Of a stretch of DNA of 45,912 bases, positions 24,323 to 32,259 are shown in pieces. Both the position numbers and the translations under genes were made by a program. The notes beneath the pieces were generated by a model. The model saw only the letters and a program-made list of their open reading frames with translations. It was not told where the DNA came from and did not search any database. Location of the stretch: contig JAHHOT010000043.1 in NCBI GenBank assembly GCA_018677555.1, positions 1 to 45,912 of the forward strand. The letters are read 5' to 3'. The DNA is from Gammaproteobacteria bacterium. Its GTDB lineage: Bacteria > Pseudomonadota > Gammaproteobacteria > Steroidobacterales > Woeseiaceae. Each line of letters begins with the position of its first letter. The stretch's first letter is position 1.

Positions 24323-26419
24323 ATGCGGCAAGCACAGTGGGGTAGGAATGTCAGTGGCGGGGGCCTGCGCGAGCGCGCGCCGGCCTGGTGGGCGATGGTC
24401 GTCGCATTGGCCCTTGTTATGCCCTGGCCGTCATTCGCGCAGCCGACTGACGAGACGGCGGTTACGCCGGCCGGCGTGCAGACGGGCAGTTTGTTGCTGC
24501 GCATGAAATCCGGCTACGTCGTTGCCACGCGCCTGAATACGGACATCGGCATCAATGTCAGCGGCATCGTCAGTCGCGTTTCGCTCAAACAATCATTCAG
24601 GAACGACGGCGCGTCCTGGGTGGAAGGCGTATACGTGTTTCCGTTGCCCGACGAGGCGGCAGTCGATCACATGCGCATGTGGGTTGGAGAACGATTCATC
24701 GAAGGGGAAATTCGCGAGAAGGAGAAAGCAAAAAAGGAGTACGAGGCAGCGAAGGTCGCCGGCAAGAAAGCGAGCCTTGTCGAACAGCAGCGCGCTAACC
24801 TGTTTACGACGTCGGTGGCGAACATCGCGCCCGGCGAAACGGTCACCATCGAGATCGAGTACCTCGAAACGGTGCGCTATGACGACAATGCATTCAGCAT
24901 GCGCATACCGCTCACGCTGACGCCGAGATTCATTCCGGGCCGACAGGCGGGCAGGCAGGGATCCGGCTGGTCGGCCGATACGGATCGTGTCCCGGATGCC
25001 TCGCTCATCACGCCACCGATGGTTACAGCCTCCGCGGATCACAAGGTGACGCTCAACGCTGTCATCAATGCCGGTGTGCCGCTACAGGACCTGGAGAGCC
25101 GCTACCACCCGATACGCGTTAGCGGCAGCGGCACCAGCTACTCGGTTTCGCTTGGCAGCGACAAGGTGCCGATGGATCACGATCTCGAGCTGGTCTGGCG
25201 GCCTGTGCCGGACGCATCCCCACGGGCGATGCTGTTCTCGGAATCGATCAACGGCAATCCCTATTACCTCATGATGGTGTTGCCGCCCGCAGACGCGGCC
25301 GTGCCGACGGTCGTGCTGCCCCGCGAAATGATTTTCGTGATCGACACGTCGAGTTCGATGCACGGGACGTCCATCGAGCAGGCCAGGCAATCGCTGCAAC
25401 TCGCACTGGACGGTTTGCGGTCCGCGGACCGATTCAACGTCATCCAGTTCAACTCCACCGCGAGCTACCTGTTCCCGGCCGCGGTGGATGCAACTCGACG
25501 AAACCTCGAGCGCGCCAGGAACTACGTCGATCGCCTGCAGGCAAACGGGGGTACGAACATGCGGCCGGCACTGCGAATGGCGCTTAACGCGGCCGAGTAC
25601 CCGTCGCACCTGCGGCAAGTCATCTTCATCACGGACGGCAGCGTGGGTAACGAAGCCGAACTCTTCACGGTCATCGAGAACGATCTCGGGGATGCACGGC
25701 TTTTCACGGTCGGCATAGGTTCCGCGCCGAACGGGTGGTTCATGCGCAAGTCGGCCGAAGTCGGGCGTGGCACCTACACATTTATCAGTGCGCTTCACGA
25801 AGTGAACGAGAAGATGACGCAGTTGTTCAACAAGCTCGAGTCACCGCAGGTCACGGACATCGAAGTGATGTGGCCGTCTGGCGTGGTGACCGAAGCCTAC
25901 CCGGAACGCGTTGCCGACCTGTACGCGGGTGAGCCGGTGATGGTAAGAGCGAAGATGACCGGATACCCGCGAAGCGGCGACATTGTCAGCGTTCGTGGAG
26001 ACTCCGCCATGGGTGGCTGGCAGCAGGTGCTGGGCCTCGCAGACAACCAGGCCAGTCACGGCGTCGCCGCGTTGTGGGCGCATTCGCGCATCGAGGAACT
26101 CCTCGAGTCGGCGCGACGCGGCGCGGACGCTGACGCAACCCGTAGCGCGGTTATTGACACGGCACTCGAACACCATCTCGTCAGCAAGTACACGAGCCTG
26201 GTGGCGGTGGATAAGACGCCGGTCAGACCGGTAACCTCGAACCTCGACAGCGAACAGGTCCCGAACCTGCTACCACACGGCCAGAGCCAGCAGGCGATAT
26301 TCGGTTTCCCGGCAACCGCGACATCTGCCCCGGTGCAGCGTCTCATCGGCATTCTTTGTTTGCTGCTTGCGCTGACCCTGCTCTTGGTCCGCCGCCAGCG
26401 ACTGTCATGGGCCGCCTGA
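24323..26419 (+). CDS. Proteobacterial sortase target protein (VIT + VWA domains, C-terminal sorting-like signal)
   Basis: VIT region (SGIVSRVSLKQSFRNDGASWVEGVYVFPLPDEAAVDHMRM), VWA MIDAS (FVIDTSSSMHG), and C-terminal FPATATSAP + hydrophobic helix + RRQR. ATG at 24323 preceded by gggagg. Confidence 0.92.
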   Translation: MRQAQWGRNVSGGGLRERAPAWWAMVVALALVMPWPSFAQPTDETAVTPAGVQTGSLLLRMKSGYVVATRLNTDIGINVSGIVSRVSLKQSFRNDGASWVEGVYVFPLPDEAAVDHMRMWVGERFIEGEIREKEKAKKEYEAAKVAGKKASLVEQQRANLFTTSVANIAPGETVTIEIEYLETVRYDDNAFSMRIPLTLTPRFIPGRQAGRQGSGWSADTDRVPDASLITPPMVTASADHKVTLNAVINAGVPLQDLESRYHPIRVSGSGTSYSVSLGSDKVPMDHDLELVWRPVPDASPRAMLFSESINGNPYYLMMVLPPADAAVPTVVLPREMIFVIDTSSSMHGTSIEQARQSLQLALDGLRSADRFNVIQFNSTASYLFPAAVDATRRNLERARNYVDRLQANGGTNMRPALRMALNAAEYPSHLRQVIFITDGSVGNEAELFTVIENDLGDARLFTVGIGSAPNGWFMRKSAEVGRGTYTFISALHEVNEKMTQLFNKLESPQVTDIEVMWPSGVVTEAYPERVADLYAGEPVMVRAKMTGYPRSGDIVSVRGDSAMGGWQQVLGLADNQASHGVAALWAHSRIEELLESARRGADADATRSAVIDTALEHHLVSKYTSLVAVDKTPVRPVTSNLDSEQVPNLLPHGQSQQAIFGFPATATSAPVQRLIGILCLLLALTLLLVRRQRLSWAA

Positions 26420-26967
26420 TCGTGAGCTGCCTGCTATGCCTCGGCTTCTGGCAACTCGGCCAGGGCGCGTATATCCCGGCCAAGGCCTGGCTGGCGCAGG
26501 AGATGATGCAGCGCGCCTGGCAGCGGCTCGAGGAGGGCGAGAGCAATCCGGCGCCGTGGCCCTGGGCCGACACCTACCCGGTCGCCAAAATGAGTGCACG
26601 CAGCGGCGAGATTGAACTGATCATCCTGGAAGGCGGCTCGGGGAGGACCCTGGCATTCGCGCCGGGCCACCTGAGTGCAAGCGTGCTGCCCGGTGAAACC
26701 GGCAACAGCATTATTGCCGGACATCGCGACACACACTTCAGCTTCCTGCAACGGCTTCGCGTCGGCGATTCGCTGACCTTCGAAATGGCCGACGGCCGTG
26801 GCCACCTTTATCGAATCATCAGTATCGACATTGTCGATTCGCGGCGCGGCAGTATCGTTCTGGATACCGACGATCCGATGCTGAGCCTCGTTACCTGTTA
26901 TCCCTTCGATGCACAGGTAGCCGGCGGTCCCATGCGTTACGTGGTGAGCGCGGAGATGGTTTACTGA
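26407..26967 (+). CDS. Class GN (Gram-negative) sortase
   Basis: NSIIAGHRDTHFSFLQRLRVGDSL...IVLDTDDPMLSLVTCYPFDAQVAGGPMRYVV: catalytic His in GHRDTHF and Cys in TCYPF. Start overlaps the target gene end. Confidence 0.92.
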   Translation: MGRLIVSCLLCLGFWQLGQGAYIPAKAWLAQEMMQRAWQRLEEGESNPAPWPWADTYPVAKMSARSGEIELIILEGGSGRTLAFAPGHLSASVLPGETGNSIIAGHRDTHFSFLQRLRVGDSLTFEMADGRGHLYRIISIDIVDSRRGSIVLDTDDPMLSLVTCYPFDAQVAGGPMRYVVSAEMVY

Positions 26968-27076
26968 AAGCGTTCGTACTATTGTAAGCAGTCTGGAGCG
27001 AGGCTATTCAGGTCATGTATCTGGTCATAATGATGGCGCGATGCGCGCATGTTCCGTTACCCGAGCCTGGTCAGTC

Positions 27077-28189
27077 ATGAAATTAAAATACTGGCTTTTC
27101 GGCTCGGTCTTGCTGTTGCTCGTAATGGGAGTAACAGCGTCACAGGCGGTAAGCTCCTCACCGTCTGTCCACATCGACGATATCGCCATCTCCCGGGATA
27201 GTAAGACCCTGGCCGTCAGCATGTGGAGCTCTACGCCGGATCCGTCTTCCTTTATGGATATTGCAGATGTCCGTTACTGGGTAAGGTTCTACCAGTTGGA
27301 CAGCACGCGGTATCGTGACCTGAAGATCGCCGACAGGGCCTGGTCAATTGCGTTCTCACCTGGTGGAAGACTGTTCGCGACCGGGCACCGCAACGGAGCC
27401 ATTGATATACGGGACGTCGGGAGTGGTCGCGTTGAAATCAGTCTGGCCGCACACGATGACACGATCTGGTCACTGGATTTCTCGCCTGACGGCAACTACC
27501 TGGCCTCCGCGAGTATGGATGGTTCGGCGAAACTTTGGGACGTTTCGAGTGGGGAGCCGGTCAGGACGATCCAGCACGAAGACTGGGTTACGGCCATAAG
27601 CTTTTCCCCGGACGGCCACCATGTCGCGACCGGATCCAGGGACGGCAACGTGAGGATTTTTGACGTATCGGACGGCGAGCTGATCGCGGACTGGGTGGGA
27701 CATATCGGCGCGGTCCGACCAGGCGCACCGAATCCGCCGAAGGGCGTGATCGATCTGCGTTACTCCAACGACGGCAGCTTGATCGCAACCGGTGGTCGGG
27801 ACAACACGTTAGCGGTCTGGGACGTGAACAAGCGAGCGCTAAAATACCGCGTCGCCGAAGATCCGCGTGCCTGGACCAATAACGTCACGACAGTCGCATT
27901 TTCGCCCGATGGTCAGTACGTGGCAGCCGGTTACGGAGAAAACAGCGGCGAGCACCGGGCGGGAATGGTGCCGAACGGCTCTGTTTTCGTATACCGGTCG
28001 GCAGATGGCGAACGGGTTACGAATCTCCCGGGACTTAAAGTGGGAGTCGAGAGGCTGTTCTTCACGCGTGATGGAACGACCCTGATTGCTGGAGGTGGCG
28101 CCTGGCCATCGACGGCATCAATCGTCACATGGGACGTCGAAGCACGATCTGTTAAGAAAAGGTTTCGTCCGGGCCCGATGGACAAGTAG
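27077..28189 (+). CDS. WD40 repeat (beta-propeller) protein with N-terminal signal/anchor
   Basis: Repeated ...LDFSPDGNYLASASMDGSAKLWDVSSGEPVRTI / ISFSPDGHHVATGSRDGNVRIFDVSDGE / VAFSPDGQYVAAGYG blocks. Hydrophobic N-terminus YWLFGSVLLLLVMGVTASQA. Confidence 0.92.
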   Translation: MKLKYWLFGSVLLLLVMGVTASQAVSSSPSVHIDDIAISRDSKTLAVSMWSSTPDPSSFMDIADVRYWVRFYQLDSTRYRDLKIADRAWSIAFSPGGRLFATGHRNGAIDIRDVGSGRVEISLAAHDDTIWSLDFSPDGNYLASASMDGSAKLWDVSSGEPVRTIQHEDWVTAISFSPDGHHVATGSRDGNVRIFDVSDGELIADWVGHIGAVRPGAPNPPKGVIDLRYSNDGSLIATGGRDNTLAVWDVNKRALKYRVAEDPRAWTNNVTTVAFSPDGQYVAAGYGENSGEHRAGMVPNGSVFVYRSADGERVTNLPGLKVGVERLFFTRDGTTLIAGGGAWPSTASIVTWDVEARSVKKRFRPGPMDK

Positions 28190-28213
28190 GTGATGGTGCT
28201 GCCGCGAAATATG

Positions 28214-28255
28214 TAAAAATGTGCCGGGTCTATTTCTTCGTCATCTGTTTTGCAA
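28214..28255 (+). repeat. Direct repeat, left copy, upstream of DUF4019 gene
   Basis: taaaaatgtgccgggtctatttcttcgtcatctgttttgcaa, nearly identical to 28695-28735. Confidence 0.8.
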
Positions 28256-28275
28256 TTGGAGGAAGGGAGAGGAAC

Positions 28276-28689
28276 ATGCGGATAGCGGTAATACCAGGGT
28301 TGATACTCGCAATGATCGCTGCATGTTCGAGCGACGTCGCCAAAACAAGTGACTCGCCTCAATCCGCGGCTGAAGCATTTCTTGCGTTAGTTGATCAAGG
28401 CAACTATCAGGAATCCTGGTCAGAGGCCTCTTCATGGTTACGAGACAATGTTGACGCAAGTCAATGGGCTGAGCATGCGGGAAGCTATCGACAACCTTTA
28501 GGCATTGTAAAAAATCGCAAACTAGACTCTATCGAGTTTCAGGGCTCGCTAGAGGATATGCCAGACGGCAAGTACGCTTTCGTAATTTTTGACAGCTCGT
28601 TGGCAGACACCAGTAGTGCGTCCGAAATGGTGGGGTTGATGTTGGATGAAGATTCAATGTGGCGCGTCATTGGCTATCAAACTCTCTAA
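28276..28689 (+). CDS. DUF4019-like lipoprotein
   Basis: MRIAVIPGLILAMIAACSSD lipobox; SAAEAFLALVDQGNYQESWSEASSWLRDNVDASQWAEHAGSYRQPLGIVKNRKLDS matches the DUF4019 pattern. Confidence 0.75.
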   Translation: MRIAVIPGLILAMIAACSSDVAKTSDSPQSAAEAFLALVDQGNYQESWSEASSWLRDNVDASQWAEHAGSYRQPLGIVKNRKLDSIEFQGSLEDMPDGKYAFVIFDSSLADTSSASEMVGLMLDEDSMWRVIGYQTL

Positions 28690-28694
28690 ACTAC

Positions 28695-28735
28695 TAAAAA
28701 CGTGCCGGGTTTATTTCTTCGTCACTATCCTGCAA
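28695..28735 (+). repeat. Direct repeat, right copy, downstream of DUF4019 gene
   Basis: taaaaacgtgccgggtttatttcttcgtcactatcctgcaa, nearly identical to 28214-28255. Confidence 0.8.
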
Positions 28736-28888
28736 CCATACCGCGTGTCAGCTTCTCGTCGTAAGCCGCCGCCCGGCGTTTGTGAGTTACAATTTCCGCT
28801 TGTGACCCTTTGCAGTCGCTCACGCTTAGCAGGATATGGACACGTTATGCTGCAGTTTCGCAAGATAAGTAATAGGTAGACGGCGCTC

Positions 28889-29212
28889 GTGAGCAAAGCA
28901 AGTCCGTTGAGAGCAGCAGAATTTTTCGACAATCCGCAACTGTTGTCTAAAGAAGATGTTGAGCTGATCATCGAGTTCGGAAAAGAGAAAGGTCGAAAAA
29001 TTTGGGTGCCGCAATCCATTCTTGATCTGATGGGGGGCGAGGGATTTCTCCAAACTGGTAAGGTGACAAGGCCCCAAGATCGAAAGCTCAGACGAAGAAT
29101 CGCTATTCTACTCAAAGAGCTTGAAGAAGACGGCGTGCTTATTCGACGTCCAGAGCCGCAATCGAGCCGAATGCTCGGCGGAGTGGCATATGAGTCAAAA
29201 GACGCCGTCTAA
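28889..29212 (+). CDS. Small hypothetical protein encoded in an integron-type gene cassette
   Basis: 107 aa, GTG start. Stop TAA lies inside the R'' box of the attC-like site. C-terminal half RKLRRRIAILLKELEEDGVLIRRPEP is vaguely winged-helix-like. Confidence 0.65.
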   Translation: MSKASPLRAAEFFDNPQLLSKEDVELIIEFGKEKGRKIWVPQSILDLMGGEGFLQTGKVTRPQDRKLRRRIAILLKELEEDGVLIRRPEPQSSRMLGGVAYESKDAV

Positions 29213-29311
29213 CAAACCGCTGCGCTGGTCGCCGCTCGGCCCCTGTCACACGTCGTGCAATGATAAGATTGTGGCTTCGCACGAAGTGCGCCAGTGAGCT
29301 AAACGTTAGGC
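29207..29311 (+). other. attC recombination site (integron cassette 59-base-element type)
   Basis: R'' GTCTAAC (29207-29213, fits RYYYAAC) and R' GTTAGGC (29305-29311, fits GTTRRRY) 105 bp apart. Flanking arms (…aaccgctgcgctgg / ccagtgagctaaacg…) are imperfectly complementary with a one-base bulge and an unpaired spacer. Confidence 0.8.
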
Positions 29312-29344
29312 GGCATAGCCAAACATCGCGAACAAGGGAGTACT

Positions 29345-29677
29345 ATGAAGAGCATTGTAATATTGTTGATTCTCCTTTCACTGGTGACCAGCGGATTAGT
29401 GCTTGGCGAAGAATGTACGGCCAAAGATCCGCCTCTCGTCGACGTAATTCGAGAATATTCAGAAGCAACGGGAACCAAGTTCATTCTTGACCCACGAGTA
29501 CGCGCCAAAGTTAATATCGTTGGCAGAGACAAACTACACATAGATTCGGCTACTTTGATCGGAATCTTACTCATACATGGATATTCAGCTTTTGACTCCG
29601 GCGGTGTCGTCTATGTAGTCCCAAGCGTAGTTGGAACGGAATTGGCTGAGAAACTTGGAGAGCCATGGGAAGGGTAG
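29345..29677 (+). CDS. Small secreted protein resembling a secretin/GspD N0-type domain
   Basis: Signal peptide MKSIVILLILLSLVTSGLVLG, then LVDVIREYSEATGTKFILDPRVRAKVNIVGRDKLHIDSATLIGILLIHGYSAFDSGGVVYVVPS, the classic N0/STN pattern. Total 110 aa. Confidence 0.65.
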   Translation: MKSIVILLILLSLVTSGLVLGEECTAKDPPLVDVIREYSEATGTKFILDPRVRAKVNIVGRDKLHIDSATLIGILLIHGYSAFDSGGVVYVVPSVVGTELAEKLGEPWEG

Positions 29678-29687
29678 AGAATATGCC

Positions 29688-29736
29688 GCCCAAATCACTG
29701 CACTGGCCGCTTCTGGCCGAGCCCGGCCTGTTATGC
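29688..29736 (+). other. Degenerate or internally deleted attC-like site
   Basis: GCCCAAA...tcactgcactggccgc...ccggcctGTTATGC begins 10 bp after the stop of the 29345 ORF. It resembles an attC left arm (cgctgcactgg) and a GTTATGC R' box but lacks perfect consensus. Confidence 0.35.
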
Positions 29737-29785
29737 ATCGATCATTACGGACACCCGAGTGGCTGGTATCGGGACATGCAGCCGT

Positions 29786-31027
29786 TCACGGACCTTGCGA
29801 CCGCATTCGCAATTCATTTTTTTCCACCTTGTTCAACAATCCCTCACGTGAGGGATTTGTGGAATCATTCTCATTTGCAACGTCGTCACGCATGTCGGCC
29901 GCACGATAGCCACAGCGTGGCACCGCGCGTCCGTCCGGGCGCCTGAAGAACCAGCGATTCCTGTAGTCTTTCTCTATGGTGAAGCCGCCTTCGTGGACCA
30001 GTCGATGATGCCGGCTGCACAGCAGCAAAAGATTATCGAGGCAGGTCTCGCCGCCGGCCGACCAGTGCTTGACATGATGTGCATCGACGAAGCGCTTGTG
30101 GTGACAGCCGGGGAATGCGCAGCCCCTGTCCCTTGCCTGCAGCGCCCGCTTGATGGCGCTCGGCACGATGCGGGTCTTGCGGCCGACGCTCAGCGGTTCA
30201 CCGTCCTTGTCTTCGACGATACGGATGACGGAGCTGTCGCAGGCAATGCGCCGGACCGATTCCACGGGCAGCCCGGCCCGACCTTGTCCTTTTTCAAGCG
30301 CCGACTGGTCGACATGCACTGTGACCTGGTAGTTGTCAGAGGTGCTGTTCGTGGCCGAAGACGAGTTGCCCGCCAGGAAGTCGCTGGCGATCTGCAGCAT
30401 GGCATCCGCCTGCAACGCCGACCAGCTTTGCTCCGCAAATTCCGGAGCGGATGAGGTTTGTGTCTCCCGCGCCTTGTCCAGTGCCCGGTCGATCAGCTCG
30501 CCGCTTTCCATTGGCACTTCCAGCGTGAAGACCATGGTGCCGCGTGCCGCATCGCGCCGTACCGTCAGTGAACGACCGGCGTGCGCGCGGTTGGCATCAC
30601 GCATTGAGTCTTCGCTGCCACAACGCAATTCCCGGCAACGCTCCTGCACCCGCGAGGCCGCGGTCTTCAGTGCGAACGCCAGCAACTCTTTTTCGTCGAC
30701 AAGGTGAGTAACACGCGTCATCGCCCGCACCTTCGAGTACGACAAGGTCCCCGATGCAAACGACGCAGAAACCGCCGGCAGCGTCTTCAGCGCATGCGCC
30801 ACCCGAACCTTCTCGCGCGCGGCACTCAGGCCGAGGTCACAGCGCCAGGCGAGCCACTCGACGCAGTTGTCGAAACCCCATCGGAGCCAGCCGGCGCGTT
30901 CGTCGAACTGGCGAATGAGTTGCAATAATTCATAATTGGCGGCATTGATGCGGGCGGACAATCGAACGATCGCCCCGTCCAGCGCATCGATGTGTTCACG
31001 GCCAAAATCGCGGGTGTTGGTCTCCAT
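29786..31027 (-). CDS. DUF222 / HNH endonuclease domain protein
   Basis: RLSARINAANYELLQLIRQFDERAGW...CVEWLAWRCDLGLSAAREKVRVAHAL (DUF222) and RDRGCAFPGCHHKRFVDAHHVKHWSAGGETCLDNLLLLCSRHHRLVHEGGF (HNH). Confidence 0.9.
   Translation of the reverse strand: METNTRDFGREHIDALDGAIVRLSARINAANYELLQLIRQFDERAGWLRWGFDNCVEWLAWRCDLGLSAAREKVRVAHALKTLPAVSASFASGTLSYSKVRAMTRVTHLVDEKELLAFALKTAASRVQERCRELRCGSEDSMRDANRAHAGRSLTVRRDAARGTMVFTLEVPMESGELIDRALDKARETQTSSAPEFAEQSWSALQADAMLQIASDFLAGNSSSATNSTSDNYQVTVHVDQSALEKGQGRAGLPVESVRRIACDSSVIRIVEDKDGEPLSVGRKTRIVPSAIKRALQARDRGCAFPGCHHKRFVDAHHVKHWSAGGETCLDNLLLLCSRHHRLVHEGGFTIEKDYRNRWFFRRPDGRAVPRCGYRAADMRDDVANENDSTNPSREGLLNKVEKNELRMRSQGP
29838..29857. repeat. Palindrome AATCCCTCACGTGAGGGATT
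   Basis: Perfect 20-bp palindrome centred on CACGTG inside the 3' end of the DUF222/HNH ORF. Confidence 0.8.
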
Positions 31028-31117
31028 CCGGGCACGTCCTTGTGATGTTGAGGGATCCTGTAATTATATACAGTTATTTCGATTTATCCAATCATAATCA
31101 AGGAGTTATCGGATCGA

Positions 31118-32203
31118 TCAGGCGGATTTGGTGGCTATCTTGCGTAGCCCGACCGTCAGCAACGGCAGCACCAGCAACGCGAAGAACACCCAGGTCATGG
31201 TGCCGTAGCCCATCGCGATGAGGTCGATCAGGCCGACCTGTGACAGCAGCATCGCGCCCAGGACCAGCAGGACCGCGGTGACTGCACGCCAGTAATCCGG
31301 CATCGCTTTCCCGGCGGCTGCCAGCACGGCGGCGAGCCGCTCGTTGAAGGCGTGAATCATGCCGGTGCCGGTCTCGATGAACGTGCCGATCAGTACGATC
31401 GGGAACGCGATCTGCAACAAGGGATTGCCAAGTATGTCGAGCACAAAGTTGATCGGCACAGGTCGCTCGATGATTGCCGGATAGTGCGGAACCATCGCGA
31501 ACAAGAACATGACGGCTGGCAAGAGATACAGAGGGCCCGTCAACGCCCCCGCGATCAGCGCATCCTTGCGGGTCTTAATGTGTGTCGTAGCAAACAGGAT
31601 GGCCGGCAGCAGCGCGAGTTGCAGGGAGCCGTACCGCAGCCCGGACAGAAACCAGCCGTCGATGCCGTGGCCGGCAGCAAAGTTCTCCCGGAGGATTGGC
31701 CCGAACGCGACGATGCTCGATACGAGAATGATCGCGTACACGGCGTACAGCACGAACGACCAGAAGGACATGACGCCCTCGATCACTTTTGTACCCTTGA
31801 ATGCCAGCACCGCGATCGCAACGAGCAATACTGCAGTACCAAGGTTACCGGGCATATTGAACGTCTCCAGCGTGAGCGCGCCGATGGCGGCGCCGACGAC
31901 CGCGAGAACCAGTGCCACGGAGATCAGGTACGCGATCTCGTAAAGAAACCAGGCGCGCCCGAGGATTTGCTGAATAAAACTCCGGTAGTCGTAGCTGTGA
32001 GTCATTCTCGCCAGTTCGAAAGCAATGGCAGCGATTACACTGATGAGAATCGTCGACGGAATGAGCAGACCCAGCAGGCCGTTGATCGGGCCGTAGCGAA
32101 GAAAAAACTCGACGATTTCGCGGCCCGTGCCGTAGCCACCCGCAACATTGATGGACTGAAAGACCAGCCCGGGCAGCAGGAACCGCTGAAAAGCAGATTT
32201 CAT
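31118..32203 (-). CDS. YkvI-like multi-spanning membrane protein / putative transporter
   Basis: VFQSINVAGGYGTGREIVEFFLRYGPINGLLGLL...; about 10 hydrophobic segments; GTFIETGTGMIHAFNER. Confidence 0.8.
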   Translation of the reverse strand: MKSAFQRFLLPGLVFQSINVAGGYGTGREIVEFFLRYGPINGLLGLLIPSTILISVIAAIAFELARMTHSYDYRSFIQQILGRAWFLYEIAYLISVALVLAVVGAAIGALTLETFNMPGNLGTAVLLVAIAVLAFKGTKVIEGVMSFWSFVLYAVYAIILVSSIVAFGPILRENFAAGHGIDGWFLSGLRYGSLQLALLPAILFATTHIKTRKDALIAGALTGPLYLLPAVMFLFAMVPHYPAIIERPVPINFVLDILGNPLLQIAFPIVLIGTFIETGTGMIHAFNERLAAVLAAAGKAMPDYWRAVTAVLLVLGAMLLSQVGLIDLIAMGYGTMTWVFFALLVLPLLTVGLRKIATKSA

Positions 32204-32259
32204 AGGGCCTTGTTGTTGTTATTGGCCAGCGGCCAGTCTATCCGGGTTCGTCTGGGAAA

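Noticed and set aside
29665-29946. 93-aa plus-strand ORF as a third cassette gene
   Set aside because: Overlaps the attC-like element and runs antisense into the DUF222/HNH gene; no independent coding evidence. May be a gene fragment.
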